The notes under the pieces: model-generated | What the model was told of the DNA's origin: nothing | Databases searched by the model: none | Seen by the model: the letters and a program-made list of their open reading frames with translations, nothing else | Position numbers and translations under genes: made by a program | Shown here: in pieces, positions 36,001-47,567 of the stretch | Layout of the letters: each line of letters opens with the position of its first letter | Numbering within the stretch: the first letter of the stretch is position 1 | Assembly (NCBI GenBank): GCA_017562135.1 | Contig: QEYB01000448.1 | Location: 2,294,001 to 2,358,000, forward strand | Reading direction: 5' to 3' | From: Dipylidium caninum | Lineage: Eukaryota; Platyhelminthes; Cestoda; Cyclophyllidea; Dipylidiidae | Length of the DNA: 64,000 nucleotides

Positions 36001-36580
36001 TCAGGGTGATGGCGGTGACGGTGATGCAAATACGAGACCGATGCATCGGCGCGTGGGAAGGTCTTGGCAAAGTGTGCAACACCCGTAGACTTTAGACGAG
36101 TTTATCAGAGGTCCTCGTGATAGAATAGGAGCATAAAAATCACACAAGCAGATTGTTAACAGTCCGCGCGTTTGTTTGTGCCGTGTTGTGTCAGTTCAAG
36201 GAGGAGTTGTCTACACCGGTTGCCGTGGCCCTAAGTGTTTCTCGGACGTTGGCAGGTTACACATGAGCACCCATCTTTACGTGGACTAACCGTCGCAGAA
36301 TTTACGGAGCCAATGGCTGTACCTTTGAAAGGTGGATTCTTCGAAGTCAAATTTCGCAAGCAACTACCATGACGGTTTTAAATTTTTGATAGTTGGATTT
36401 TAAAGAAAAAAGAAATTGAGAGCACATATTCATGGCTAACAAAAAAGCGTTATTATGAGTGGTTTAAAAAAAAATAATGGTGAAATCTCTCGAGAATGTA
36501 ACTGAGGCCATAAGACTGAACAGTTGTAATGTCTACGCGGGCAAATGAATGCAAGTTCAAAGAAATCTCCCATCGAGCCA
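33008..36580. other. Gene-free stretch
   Basis: No supportable gene on either strand. Frames are short, lack motifs and do not splice consistently. The second copy of the TATA-like 15-mer is at 33771-33785 with no gene recognised after it. A segment near 36201-36285 reads on + as CRGPKCFSDVGRLHMSTH, faintly like a zinc finger but with non-standard spacing, so it is not called. Confidence 0.5.
33771..33785 (+). repeat. Second copy of GGCTATTTAAACGCT
   Basis: Exact 15-bp match to 32442-32456. Flanking sequence does not match beyond the core. Confidence 0.8.
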
Positions 36581-39500
36581 TCAACTACTTCCACTGTGTC
36601 GCCAAAGTGGAAAGAATAGGCAACAGCAGCGTTTTCCCTTTCGCCAATATTCGAGCAGACAGGGTTTCGTGGGCTTTACAGGTGGGATGTTCGTGAGAAA
36701 GCAGTCGGGAGCGGCAGGATTACCTCGATCAACCTTGAAAAAGCGTTTCTACAGAGCATCCTGTGGTAGGCGGCGTCCGCGGTGGCATATTTTCGAATGG
36801 TATTCCATTTCGTCAATTTCAGCCACGCCCGGAACGGTGCGCTGCAAAAGACCAACCAAAATGCGCGTCAATCTGTGCCAGAGATGCGAAAGGACCTTCC
36901 TTTGGAAGCAAGGGAGGAGGAGGGCAGGAGGGGCAAACGGGGAGGTAATTGGATGAGGGGGTAACAACTTGAGCTATTACTTAGTTTGGGGCGTTCAGCA
37001 AGTGCCGGAGGCCAGTGAAGGGGTCTCATGCGGGGTAGACGGCCTGAACTCGGGTCACGGCCGGTGCGGCGCCAGGATCTGCGGTTTACGGGCTTCATTT
37101 ACGGGGCAAGCAGAATGCGTGTGGAATTAACAAACAGTAAAGAAGTCCCCGGAGGCGGAAGGTGTTTGAGACGGCAATACCACGCTAAACTTCTGAGGTT
37201 TTTGTCTAAGGACGAAAAAGACCGACCACTCACTTCTGCATCCTCCGACGACTGGTCTGGTCGGCCAGAAGAAGATCATTTTGTAACTGTTGCATATACC
37301 GCATCCACGGCAGAAGGGCGTGATATTTGAGGCTGAGGTAGCACCGAAATTTGTCGGCTTTCTCCTCATCAGCTCGTTCTTTGGCTGCCAGGGCTTCCAT
37401 ACGTCGTCGACGCTACAAAATTGAGGAGAGTTGGGAATTACTCTGGCGGGATGCACAAAGCTGCGTCAACACACAACGCTGAGAGGCGTCGTTGTTCACG
37501 CAGGCCGTCCATGCGGACAGTGAAATGTGCCACCTTCACCTTTATCATCTGGAGTCTTCGTTCTTCGGCCTCCTGTTTCCTCTTCCGATTCTCCTCTTCA
37601 ATGGCCTTCTGTGCTCTGTTTGTCGCTTCCCTCAGTCGATCCTTGAAGCAAGGTTAAAATGCGAGTTATCACAAGAAGTTGCGCACAATTTGAGAGGATG
37701 TGGATGCCCCACGAGACAGGAAAGTCAGAAGTGTAGTGCGTTTCAACTCGTCGACAAAAATTCTGCCTTTCCATTGTCTAATTAAGCTCGGTATAAAGTT
37801 TACACATGATGATAAAAGCAAACTTGTACGCGGTCTTCAGTGGATAAGAATTACACTTGGGCTAGTTTATTTGAAAAAGCTCTGAGCCAAATAATTTTCC
37901 GTCACCAGTGGATTCACTCGGTGGTCTCGGCGTTCGCCCTCCTCTCACCGCACACAGCGCAGTCGACTGGGCCCCGCAACGGTGCGGCGGCGGGGCCAAT
38001 CGCGTGGCGTGTGAAAGGGACTTTTTTCACTGGGGCGATGGAAGTATGCTCTCCGCCGCAGTTGGTGCACCAACAACTCACGACAAGGTGAGTGATAAGC
38101 CAAGTGATGTTAGTGTGCAACTAAATAGGCACAATTAAGAGCTACACGTCCCATGGCAAGTGGATGTTCACGTCACTACAAACCGGAGCAGAACAATGGG
38201 GCCAAGTGGCCTCAGTGCAAGTGGAAGTGACCCACGCAGCGACAGCAATGAGCTTCGAGTGAGTGTAATGTAAATTGTCAAGTGGAAGGGTGATCTTACC
38301 AATTTTGCCGAACGAATGCGTTCTCGTCGTTCATTATTCTCCCTCAAGTGTTGCATTCGACGCTCCTTCAGTGCCTGCATTCCTAGGCGAAAGAAAAAAG
38401 CGTCTTTCAAAGGGGACCACAAACGCCTATTACCTTAAGTGTGCATCAAAAATGCGGCGATGATGATGTACTTAAAGTAACTTCGCCCGGCTTAGTGGAG
38501 CGACGAACGCCGGGCTGGCTGGCCAGACGAGAGGCGGGACGCGACTGAGGTCGAGGAGAAGGGCGGGAAGTATGCCTGTCCTGCTTGTGACTGCAACAGT
38601 AAGTTAAAAAGCCACATTGCCACACTCCTTTGGAAGTGCTCTACGTTGATTTAGTAATGAATGTGGAGTCTGGTAAGAGATGTCAATGCTGCATACGACT
38701 AATCCGAAAGGCGCTGTCAACTCTTAGCCCGTGGCATAGTGCTACCCATGACTTTTGCATTTCAAGGACATGTGGTAGATAAAGTAGAGCAAAGAACCCT
38801 TCAATAACTGCCATTAGTGTAAAGATTGGCGCTTACACTCGACTCGAGTGTTTACTAGATTGGGAGCTCGTGCTGGCGGTCCTCGACGGAGATCGTCTCG
38901 AATCTTCCGAGGGCATCTCACTTCTCAGAGGAGCCTACAATAACGTAAGTGTGACCAGTCGACAGAGCAACAAAGACAACGGTTGGAGACAGGGAGGGCG
39001 GCAGACAGAGCTGCAGTGGTGATACCACACGCACCTCGTCGCTTGGAGTAATGGTGTGAAACTTGACCCTCCGAGAGATTGTAGTAAAGAACGTTAATAT
39101 GATTTACCGCGCGGAGAAGTGGCATGGATTGAGCTGGCATTGGATCCTCCCCCGGGCCATAGGTCGCCTCCCCACGTCTGCCTTCATCTGCCTCCAAATA
39201 GCACGGCTTCAACTAAAGTCATATTCGTGACACCGAGAAATTACTTCATCGTTCACAAAAGTAGGAAACTCGAGGTAGTTGCTGGCATAAATTACGCTAC
39301 AATGCGGCTACATCTGAGAAAATTTTTGACAATTTATATGTACTGCAGGACACTTGAGTGTCGAGGCAGGAGGAAAGACGAACTACTGAGCAAAACATCT
39401 TCAGAGGTGTGTAGATTTTGCGCGCCTCAACTTCCACTTATTTCATTTGGTCATGCCGCGCTACTCGGCAGTGCGACCGAGTCGATGTTTGCGGCCGCCA

Positions 39501-41692
39501 TCACCTCCTGTCCGGCAAAAAATGTCTACTGATGAAGCTAAAACAACATTTGACAAGCAGGTCCACTGATTTTTGAATAAGGCCACAATGCAAACCACTT
39601 TTTAGGTTCTCGCTGACACCGGACTATCGTCTCCCAATTTTCATCGTGAAATCAACAAATGAGTTCCACGTGTTAAGAGAAACAAAGTCTAAAGTTAAAA
39701 TATGTGCCAAAACTCTCCACCTCTCCTCCGCTAAAAGTCAAGAGTTCATTTTCATAGACCACAACCGCCATCAGATCGAGGAGAGATTGATCAAAATAAT
39801 TGGTAAGTTAACTCCTCCCGGCACACCACTGTGTACCATAGGCATAAGAGAACTCCAAACTAAATGCACGAGTAAAAAAAGGAGTCAGACTGCCCTAGAA
39901 GCCTGTAGTCTCCCAGGGGGAGAGGGAAAGCTGAACGCACGCGCACGGGACCGCCACCTCGTCGGGTCCACTTTCTGCCGCCTCGACGGTAATGCAATTG
40001 TGAGGTGGCTGACAGGTGAATAATTGACTTTAGAGGGCATGCTTCTGTGCCCACGTAAACGGCGGGGGCGGGGGGAAAGAAGAACACTGCCCCACCTTTG
40101 GCACATTCGAAACGGATTCAGGATGGGAGAGGGTGAATGAGTCCCTGGAGCCCAAAAGGTGTCTCTCCACCGTCTCTTTTATCGAGCGTATTCTCTCCTC
40201 CGTTATTTGCGTCCACTTCTCAAGGCGAATCGAGGTCAGCCATCCGAAGAAGTGCCGACGCAATATTCGGCGCTTAATAATGGCATCGATGTCAGTTGTC
40301 GATCTAAAGAATATGTGAACATTAATAACAAATTGAAATAGATGTTGGCCTCATTCACTGGTGCCACATATGGATAAAGCTTACGATTTATCCAGATTTT
40401 GGGCAGCTCTTCGCCACAAAGTGAAATACCGGCTTTTCAGCACCTTCTCATGGAAACGAGATAACATACAGCTTTGAGAGGTCTGTCGTAAAGTGGAGGA
40501 AAAACATTAAAGAGAATAGATCGCGAATGTAGGAATAGACTGAACCGATGGTGAATACAAAGGCAACACAGATACACGAAGAGATGTTTCACGTTCTGTA
40601 TAATTCTTCTTGAAAGGACTGTGAAAAACTCACGACTGCGTTCCCTGTTTTCTCGCACTTTGTTATGGCATCAGCAGCAACTTTTATTCGAACTAGCGGA
40701 GTGAAGAAACTGGGAGATAAGCGATTGTCCTGAGAGTTCTCTAATGCATTTGAGTTGATCTGACTCCGCACACACGAGTGGATCTGGCTTGAGGAGAAAG
40801 TGAACGAAATTCAGATGGAGGTGTTGCACACGAACAGCTTGATGCCGTACCGAAACTAACCTTAGGAGGAAGTTACGCAGGCACTCAAGATACCATTGGG
40901 ATGCTGCAAGTTCGGATCTCGGAATTTTTGCACACAACGCAGATCTACTGACTCTCAGTTGAAACAACTTTTTTGAGGAAAGAGTAAGTGTGAGTAAGCC
41001 GACTTGTCAAGGGGTAGGCAATGCAATCAACGCCTAAAGTTAAGGACGATGCTGCTGGAAGCGGACTGGACAGATGGCTCTAATAGAAGGTATCCTCGTG
41101 ACTAATTTCCAGGAGGCTTTTAAAAAAATATGATCGTCTGATCAGTGTAATTACAAAGAAGGAATGATACGGTATCACCACATACCTGTGACACAAATTC
41201 CTAATTTAAAAACCTGTTAACTAAAGTAATGAGCGTCCTCTACAAACCCTTTTCTTAATTAAAAATACACTCATGGCACTTAGCGATGACAGCTTCAAAG
41301 TCGGCATGGTATTTCGTCAGGCACACGTCAGAGCATTGAAAAAGTGCTTACGCAAATCTGCTTCTACCAAGACGACTTTGCAAAAGTTGCGGCGGCAGCA
41401 GCTGCCTCCAGAAACCCACATACAGATTCCCCAAGACTAGATGATTGTTCGCTATGCATAATTGAGTCATTTCCCATTTAACTGTAACGGCTGTTTTATT
41501 GCGTTTTCTCAGGTCTAAGGAGAGAAAACTTACAGAATGTTTGGGCGCTTGTAGATAAGATTTCGTTCCACCACCGATGAGGCTCCCCGTTGGAGATATT
41601 TGATTTTGACCATTCGGGGGTCCAGTTTTCGCGACCCCACGTCTTTGACGCGCAATCTGTTCCATACCCTTAACGCATATTACAGCATTCAT
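36581..41692 (-). CDS. Coiled-coil protein with SFI1/CCDC191-like Trp segments
   Basis: Ten exons read on the minus strand: 41692-41352, 40953-40861, 40787-40593, 40303-40096, 38934-38839, 38374-38300, 37641-37540, 37412-37234, 36841-36724 and 36673-36581 (TGA). All junctions are GT-AG with matching phases and total 1500 nt, giving 499 residues. The C-terminal half is a charged helix (ALKERRMQHLRENNERRERI, DRLREATNRAQKAIEEENRK), then segments where aromatic and Trp residues recur: RRHFFGWLTSIRLEKW, KYHALLPWMRYMQQLQ, APFRAWLKLTKWNTIRKYA. This pattern (A..L-x3-F-x2-W) is that of SFI1-type centrin-binding repeats and of CCDC191; the family name is an inference. A Ser/Arg-rich linker (exon 38934-38839) is plausible but least certain, as is the final exon. 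The N-terminal 170 residues have no recognised domain. Confidence 0.65.
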
Positions 41693-43699
41693 TTATTTAC
41701 GAGTGTTTGACTATGCATACCTCAATCAATCGCAGACAACTTTATAAAAGCAAACATTAGGCAGCCGAAGCAACCGCACAGGGTCGTCTATTAAGAGAAG
41801 GCCTCAATTTACATAGACTGCTTTTACTAAAATCGACAATAAATACAGTCGCACTTTAGTTTATCTCAATGATCAAGATGTTGAGGAGAGCTCAGCTATA
41901 TGTGCGGAACGCGGATAAAAAAGGAGCAACCGGTATACAGAAAGCGTGAGTTCGTTTTAAGCCAGGCCATAGGACACGCCTCGTGTACTGTAGTGCAAAA
42001 AAGGGTTCGAGATTTTAAGTTGATAGCTGTAACACATTCCATTTAGCTATTTATCATGATAAGACGATTCCGACTACAAGTTTTGACAGCACTCACGCGT
42101 TCTTGCCCACAATAAATTAGGTTAGAAACAGTAACTCCGAAATTCCACGTAATAGGCGCGAGATGGACTTAAAAAGACTCTTTCATTTAAATATCAAAAA
42201 TAAGCCAACAGCAACAATGATACTAATGAATACAAGAGCTATTGAAAAAAGATTGAGTTATCGTTTGTAGGATTGACAAGAAAAGTTCTAATTCCCTTCT
42301 CGAATGGAAAACATGCAGATACGAGAAGCTGACGCTCCGGTAACCATGGTTGCCAAGATCTAAATAAAGTCTTCGGGCCGTTATAAAAAATTAGGTGGAA
42401 GGATGTAGAATTGCGAAAAATGAACACCATTCACCATATCAATATAAAGGTTTTGAAAGGAGAGATACCATTTTAATTCCATTAAATCAGAATAAAACAA
42501 AATAAAGGCAGAATAAACTGAATTTTAGAAGGTCGCGGTTGGGCTAAAGATGTGCACAACTGTTTACTTTTTGCTGTATCATAATGAAGCAAAAACCTAA
42601 CAGTAGGATCATATCTGACATATAATTGAAGGGCAACGTCAATGCCCCCGCGTAGCCGTGCGATACGGTGGCAAAGGGCGTCTCATTGCCACTAGATTTG
42701 TTTGATATAGAATCTCAATTGCTCACACAAAGTGAAAGAATCCGGATTAAAACGATCTGTAGAGCACATACACGTTAATTTCTCCGCTTCACGACGTATT
42801 GCTTTACTTTTTCCGCTTCCTTAAAATCATTTCATCAGTTTCCACCGTCACCACTCCATTTAGTGGACCGGGGCGTCTCATTAGAGTACTCTATTAGGTT
42901 CTTTAGCATAAGAGATTAAAGGCCAAATTTTTGATACGATTTCGCGTTTTTTCATAAAGATCTTCATGCTAAATTTAATGTGAGTCGGTTTTTCAACTAA
43001 ATATATCCAAACGGTAGTGTGAGACCCATATAATTTGTAAATATTATTATCAGTAGGAGGATATATGTCGGCATTTATTGTATCTTCAAAAATAAGCATA
43101 ATCCTGCAAATCCGTAAACTAACAGGCAATGATAATGTCTTTTAAATACAACTAAATTTCCATCGTACCTGAACAATATTGGCAACTTAGTTGCCTTGTT
43201 TTAAATACCACAAACGTGTTGATCACATGTTCACGCTGCCTTTTAGGGTGGTTCCTTCATTCTGCTCGAGAAAGCGTGAGTTTCTTTTGTGGCTCCCGAG
43301 GGCTATATCGTCTGTGATAACAATAGGTTTTTCCTGACTGTTGTCTATCAATTTATTAGGATGTGTGATGTGTCCTTTGACAGATGATTATCCGAGTAGT
43401 TCAACCCTAGTTTAAGGTCTTTCGCTTGTTTTAGGATGATTGAGGTCATATTTCTCATTGCGGGGTTTCTGCTTTATACGACGTTATTTCTACTGTTATG
43501 GGTAAATTGCTGGTACCCGGCTGATGCAACGTTGTCCCAACTCCAGTTTTCTAATAACGAGAATCAATCATGCTTATTTGTCATTAGCTCCTATAGCTGC
43601 TATGCCGCATACGGTGCTCTTAGCTCTTGTCCTATTGTTTTGATAAACAAATCGTAAAATAAAAGGATTGATCACCTAGTAACTCCCAATTTCAGACGC
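41693..43699. other. AT-rich divergent intergenic region
   Basis: Lies between the 5' ends of the minus-strand coiled-coil gene and the plus-strand AKAP1-like gene, so it should contain two promoters. No gene supported. A 73-residue + frame at 43436-43657 is hydrophobic but has no motif and is interrupted by the start region of the next gene. Confidence 0.5.
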
Positions 43700-46600
43700 A
43701 TGTCCAGTTACCGCCAAATCACCGCTATTACCATAGTTACCGCCTCACTCTTTTACCTTTGGTCTCGCTATTGCAGAAAGAAAAAAAGATCTCAGTATTT
43801 ACTTAATCAGGTATGTTATTAAATACGACACTTATGCTTGTTCTTTTTAACTCTAACCAGGCTTTCACACACATGGCTTTCGGTACACTCCTTTGCTGTG
43901 GTACAAATCCGTTTCGCAAACGGAAAAAGTCCAGGGGAAAGAACAAAGCTCCTTACAAAAAGGTATCTAATGATTAAAATCGGAAACTAAGAGGTAGTCA
44001 AGGCGAACGGGGCCCAAAGCTGCAGCCAGTAACAAAATTTTGATAGCTTGTATTTGATACTGCGGTTAGGTTGCACGCGAAACTGCCATGCGGAAAATCG
44101 CCGAATTCGTAGTAGAAATGGGTTACGATTAAACCTGTCAGACTCAGCGCATAGTTGTGTTTTTAGCCTCCTCAATAGTTTGCTTCTGCTTGCTTCCCTT
44201 TTTCGTTGCAATGTGAACTTAGGCAAATGTAATTTTATCCTTCTCCTAGAGGTGGGGCACTACAGTATCCCCAGTCTCTACTACAGAAGCTGATAAACAA
44301 GAACAGGTTACATCATCTTTGGCCCCCGTCGAAGTCGCTGAATCTGACACACCATCGGTCCACCTACTCGCCCAAGCTAATCTCTCTGCCTCTCTTACGC
44401 GTCTAGAAACCGTTTCCGAAGTGGTTTTACCTCAAGTAATAGCAGAAAGCAGCCAGGAGCTCGAAGAAGTAGTTGTCCTTTCTACTCAATCCTCCCAAGT
44501 TCAAGTCGATCCTGTCATTAAGGCACATCAAAGCCCTGAAATCTCCACAGCTGTCCTAGAGGTTTTTACTTCCCCATCTGCTAATTCGGATTTCGTTCCC
44601 TCAAAACCAGTCATGGATATTAATTCTGAAGAAATAACACGTTCTGCCGTGGGTTCAACACACATGCTCGCCCCCCAGAATTCATATCAGTCAGACGATG
44701 ATATGGACAAAGAGTTTCGAGAAACCTTTCAAAGTGCACCTAAGCCGTATGCTATTATGGAGGCTACAGGTGCTAATTCTGTTACTGAAACTTCAATACA
44801 GCCTACGAAATATATGCAGGAATATGGTATAGAATCCGAGGCTCTTATTGAATCGGAAGGCACAACAAGTGCATCTGAATTTCCCGAGCACACCGACATA
44901 AAACAAAGAATAGAGGGCGAATTGCCAACTATTGTATCCCAAGATTTGTTTGAACTCAGTAATTTATCTAAAGAATTGAACGCAGATCTCACTAGTGATG
45001 TGCAACAAAAGTTAGGTGAAACTGAGCCTATTTCCGAGCTTCATGTTGTGCCCGCCATGTCTATAGTGACAACATGTGCTGCGCAAATTTCTGACCATCC
45101 CCATATACAAAATACCGAATTAGAAACCTCGGGATACGCGGAAGACGCCAACGTAGAAGCTGTTGGGTTAACAGCTGGTTTGCAGAGATTATCAATTGAA
45201 TCTGTTAATTCCAATGTTGACCCAGTGTTAATGATCACAGAAACAGAAGAAGAAAGTGGGTCAGATGTTATACAAGACTTAGCAGAGCCTGGTTCTGTTA
45301 TTGTGGAAAACTCGTTTGAACAAGTGAGTTCTGAAGAAAACACCCCATCAATTGTGGCGAAATCTGACGCCACCTCAAAGACTGCGAAATCCCCCGATGC
45401 TTTAGGAGAAGTAGAGCCTCTTCTGAAAGGTGAAGTTGATTCTGTATCATCAGGGTCAAGCAAGTGTGAAAATGTCTTGGTGGATAAGGATTTGGATCAA
45501 GTAACCAAAAGTGATGCGGTGATTGTTAGTGATCCCCAGAGTACTGTGGTTCCTACTGGCATTTTCAATGATCCTGAAAACGACATTGAAGAGGACTCTC
45601 CAGAAATGCTCGATGGTACACTGATTCCTCGAGTATTTGTACCCAGTGATTTGTTGGCCAAGGTTGTTGATGATAAAGTTTGGGTTGAATCTATTAATGT
45701 GCCTGCTTGCATGGGAGGTGTGTTTATTGGACGATTTGGGAAGAATATTCGTGAACTGAAAACTGATTTGCAGGCAGAAATGACTTTGAGCATGAACCCC
45801 GGGTGCCAGAATTCCCTCCTTTTGAAAATTAGTTGTCCTCTTGAAAACAAGAAAAGTGTTAGTGAATGGGTCAGTAAACGTCTCAATACGAAACCTTCAC
45901 AAACAACGATTGGGAATCCAAATCAATTGCAGGTTGGTGAGATATTTTTTTTACTAATTGGACTTTTCATTCGGCAAATAAGTTGATTTATCTTTTAGCG
46001 ATTGCTTCCCCTCGGTCAAGTTTCGAATGTGATGGTTCGTTCTCTCTATGGTCAAAAGGAACTTTTTGTGACAATTCAAGATGCTGAGTATGCTCGATAT
46101 CTCCAAATGCAAGAGGAATTGGATAAGGATTACTCTACATTGAACACATCCCGCATGCAGCTTTACGAACCCGTTACCTCTGGCACCGTAGCCATATTAC
46201 CCCATCAACTTGGCTTTGCGCGTGTCGTTATTCTTAAAGTCATCGTTGCATGGCCTCGACAAGCTCTTTGTTTCATGCTTGATCATGGAATATTCGCCAT
46301 CGCTCCTATTACAGATCTACGTAAAATCAAGTATGTGTACATTCTTTTTTTCCGTTGAGATTCCCCTATTCATCCTACCAATGCTCTTTGTTTATAATTC
46401 TTTCCAGAGCTAAGTACATGCGAGTTCAATTCCAAGCAATTCATGTTAGTTGGGCGCATGCTTTACCAGTTTTCAGTGATGCACCTGATTTACATGTACT
46501 AAGGACATTTTTTGCCAACAAGAAGATATCCGTCTTCCCTGTGCGGATGGAGACTTGCTGTCGATCATCTGTCGTCTTTCTGGAGCGAGTCCCATCTCTT

Positions 46601-47119
46601 TCACCTAACAGTCAACCAGTTTATTTTGATCTTCTTCCGGCGGCTTATCAGTGCAACCTCTACCATATTGTACCCGTAGTCATCTGTCCTAATCGTCAAA
46701 TGTGGGTAAATCGGACTGACACTCCCTATTACGTCTGCCCCTACTCTACTATTCCCTACGATCAGTGTGTTCACTACGTTCCTGACGTTGATGCTCAGCC
46801 GCCGCAACCAGAAGAGCAACCGCCACATGGATTGGCGCTGCAACAGGGACAGCAAGAGCAGCAAATTTATCAACAGCAGCGAGGCTCTTACCACCACGGG
46901 TATAATCGGTCGAGGCGATTTGGAAATAGTAACCGTGGGGGAGGTGGTGGGTTTAAAAAGGTACAGAAACCTCTCGATCACACCAATGGTGCCAACAATT
47001 ACCAAAATAATCGTAGATTTCGTCGAAATGGTCTCAGCCACAATACTGGGCAACGGCAACACCAACAGCGGAACAAAAATATCCATATAGCTACAGGAAA
47101 AGCAACAACGAAAGCTTAG
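43700..47119 (+). CDS. AKAP1: A-kinase anchor protein 1-like KH-Tudor protein
   Basis: Exons 43700-43810, 43861-43962, 44250-45932, 45999-46330 and 46408-47119 (TAG) give 979 residues. The N-terminus TAITIVTASLFYLW followed by RKKKR is a signal anchor of the type that inserts in the outer mitochondrial membrane. Residues ~95-540 are acidic, Ser/Thr-rich and disordered. A KH domain at ~545-615 carries the GxxG loop in VFIGRFGKNIRELK. A Tudor-type domain follows (LFVTIQDAEYARYLQMQEEL; CFMLDHGIFAIAPITDLRKI). One TM anchor, one KH and one Tudor in this order and size fit AKAP1, which tethers PKA and mRNA to mitochondria; the alternative TDRKH/Papi has two KH domains and is shorter. No RII-binding helix can be proved. 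Residues ~872-979 form a Gln/Asn/Gly/Arg-rich tail not usual in AKAP1. Poly(A) signal at 47562. Confidence 0.8.
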
Positions 47120-47561
47120 AATTCACCTGGCTTACCATATTTGGGGGTATTTATTATCTGACTATGATGGGGATTTTGTATATTTGTAGCCCATGTACCA
47201 TAACCCTTACTCTCCTTTGCCTAATTTGATGGAAAATTAGTCGCTATCTCTCACATCAAATCCTCGCATTGCATTTCCGCGCGAGGTCATACTTCCTCAG
47301 TTTTTGAGGATTCGTCTGTATACTAAGGTATTCGGACTTCGCATGTTCGCTTTTTTGATTGTCGATATAAGCTTTTGATTGTTATTATTATTACTGCCGC
47401 TGTCGTTTTTCCGTCTTCCTTTTCTGGGGTGGAGTGTCGCGTCTTGATTAGACCGGGCACCATAACTCTCACTGTTTGTCACTGGCGCTTCCGTTGCGCA
47501 AGGAAATTCCGACAGAATTTAATGCGAGTAAGCATTGCGTGTTTTTACCTGTTAATTGCAC

Positions 47562-47567
47562 AATAAA
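47562..47567 (+). promoter_or_regulatory. Poly(A) signal of the AKAP1-like gene
   Basis: AATAAA about 440 bp downstream of the stop codon at 47117-47119. Confidence 0.55.

Noticed and set aside
36201..36285. Cys/His pattern CRGPKCFSDVGRLHMSTH resembling a zinc finger
   Set aside because: Cys-to-His spacing is too short for a C2H2 finger and no neighbouring finger or exon supports it.
38830..38945. Plus-strand frame DWELVLAVLDGDRLESSEG followed by GTAAGT
   Set aside because: It is antisense to an exon of the minus-strand coiled-coil gene, which has a better pyrimidine tract and fits the phase chain.
39646..40023. 125-codon + frame with some protein-like composition
   Set aside because: Lies within an intron of the minus-strand gene, has no recognised motif, and its end is a shadow of GC-rich sequence.
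43436..43657. Hydrophobic 73-codon + frame upstream of the AKAP1-like gene
   Set aside because: Its frame closes before the real N-terminal exon and has no splice path into it; the signal-anchor exon at 43700 explains the gene better.
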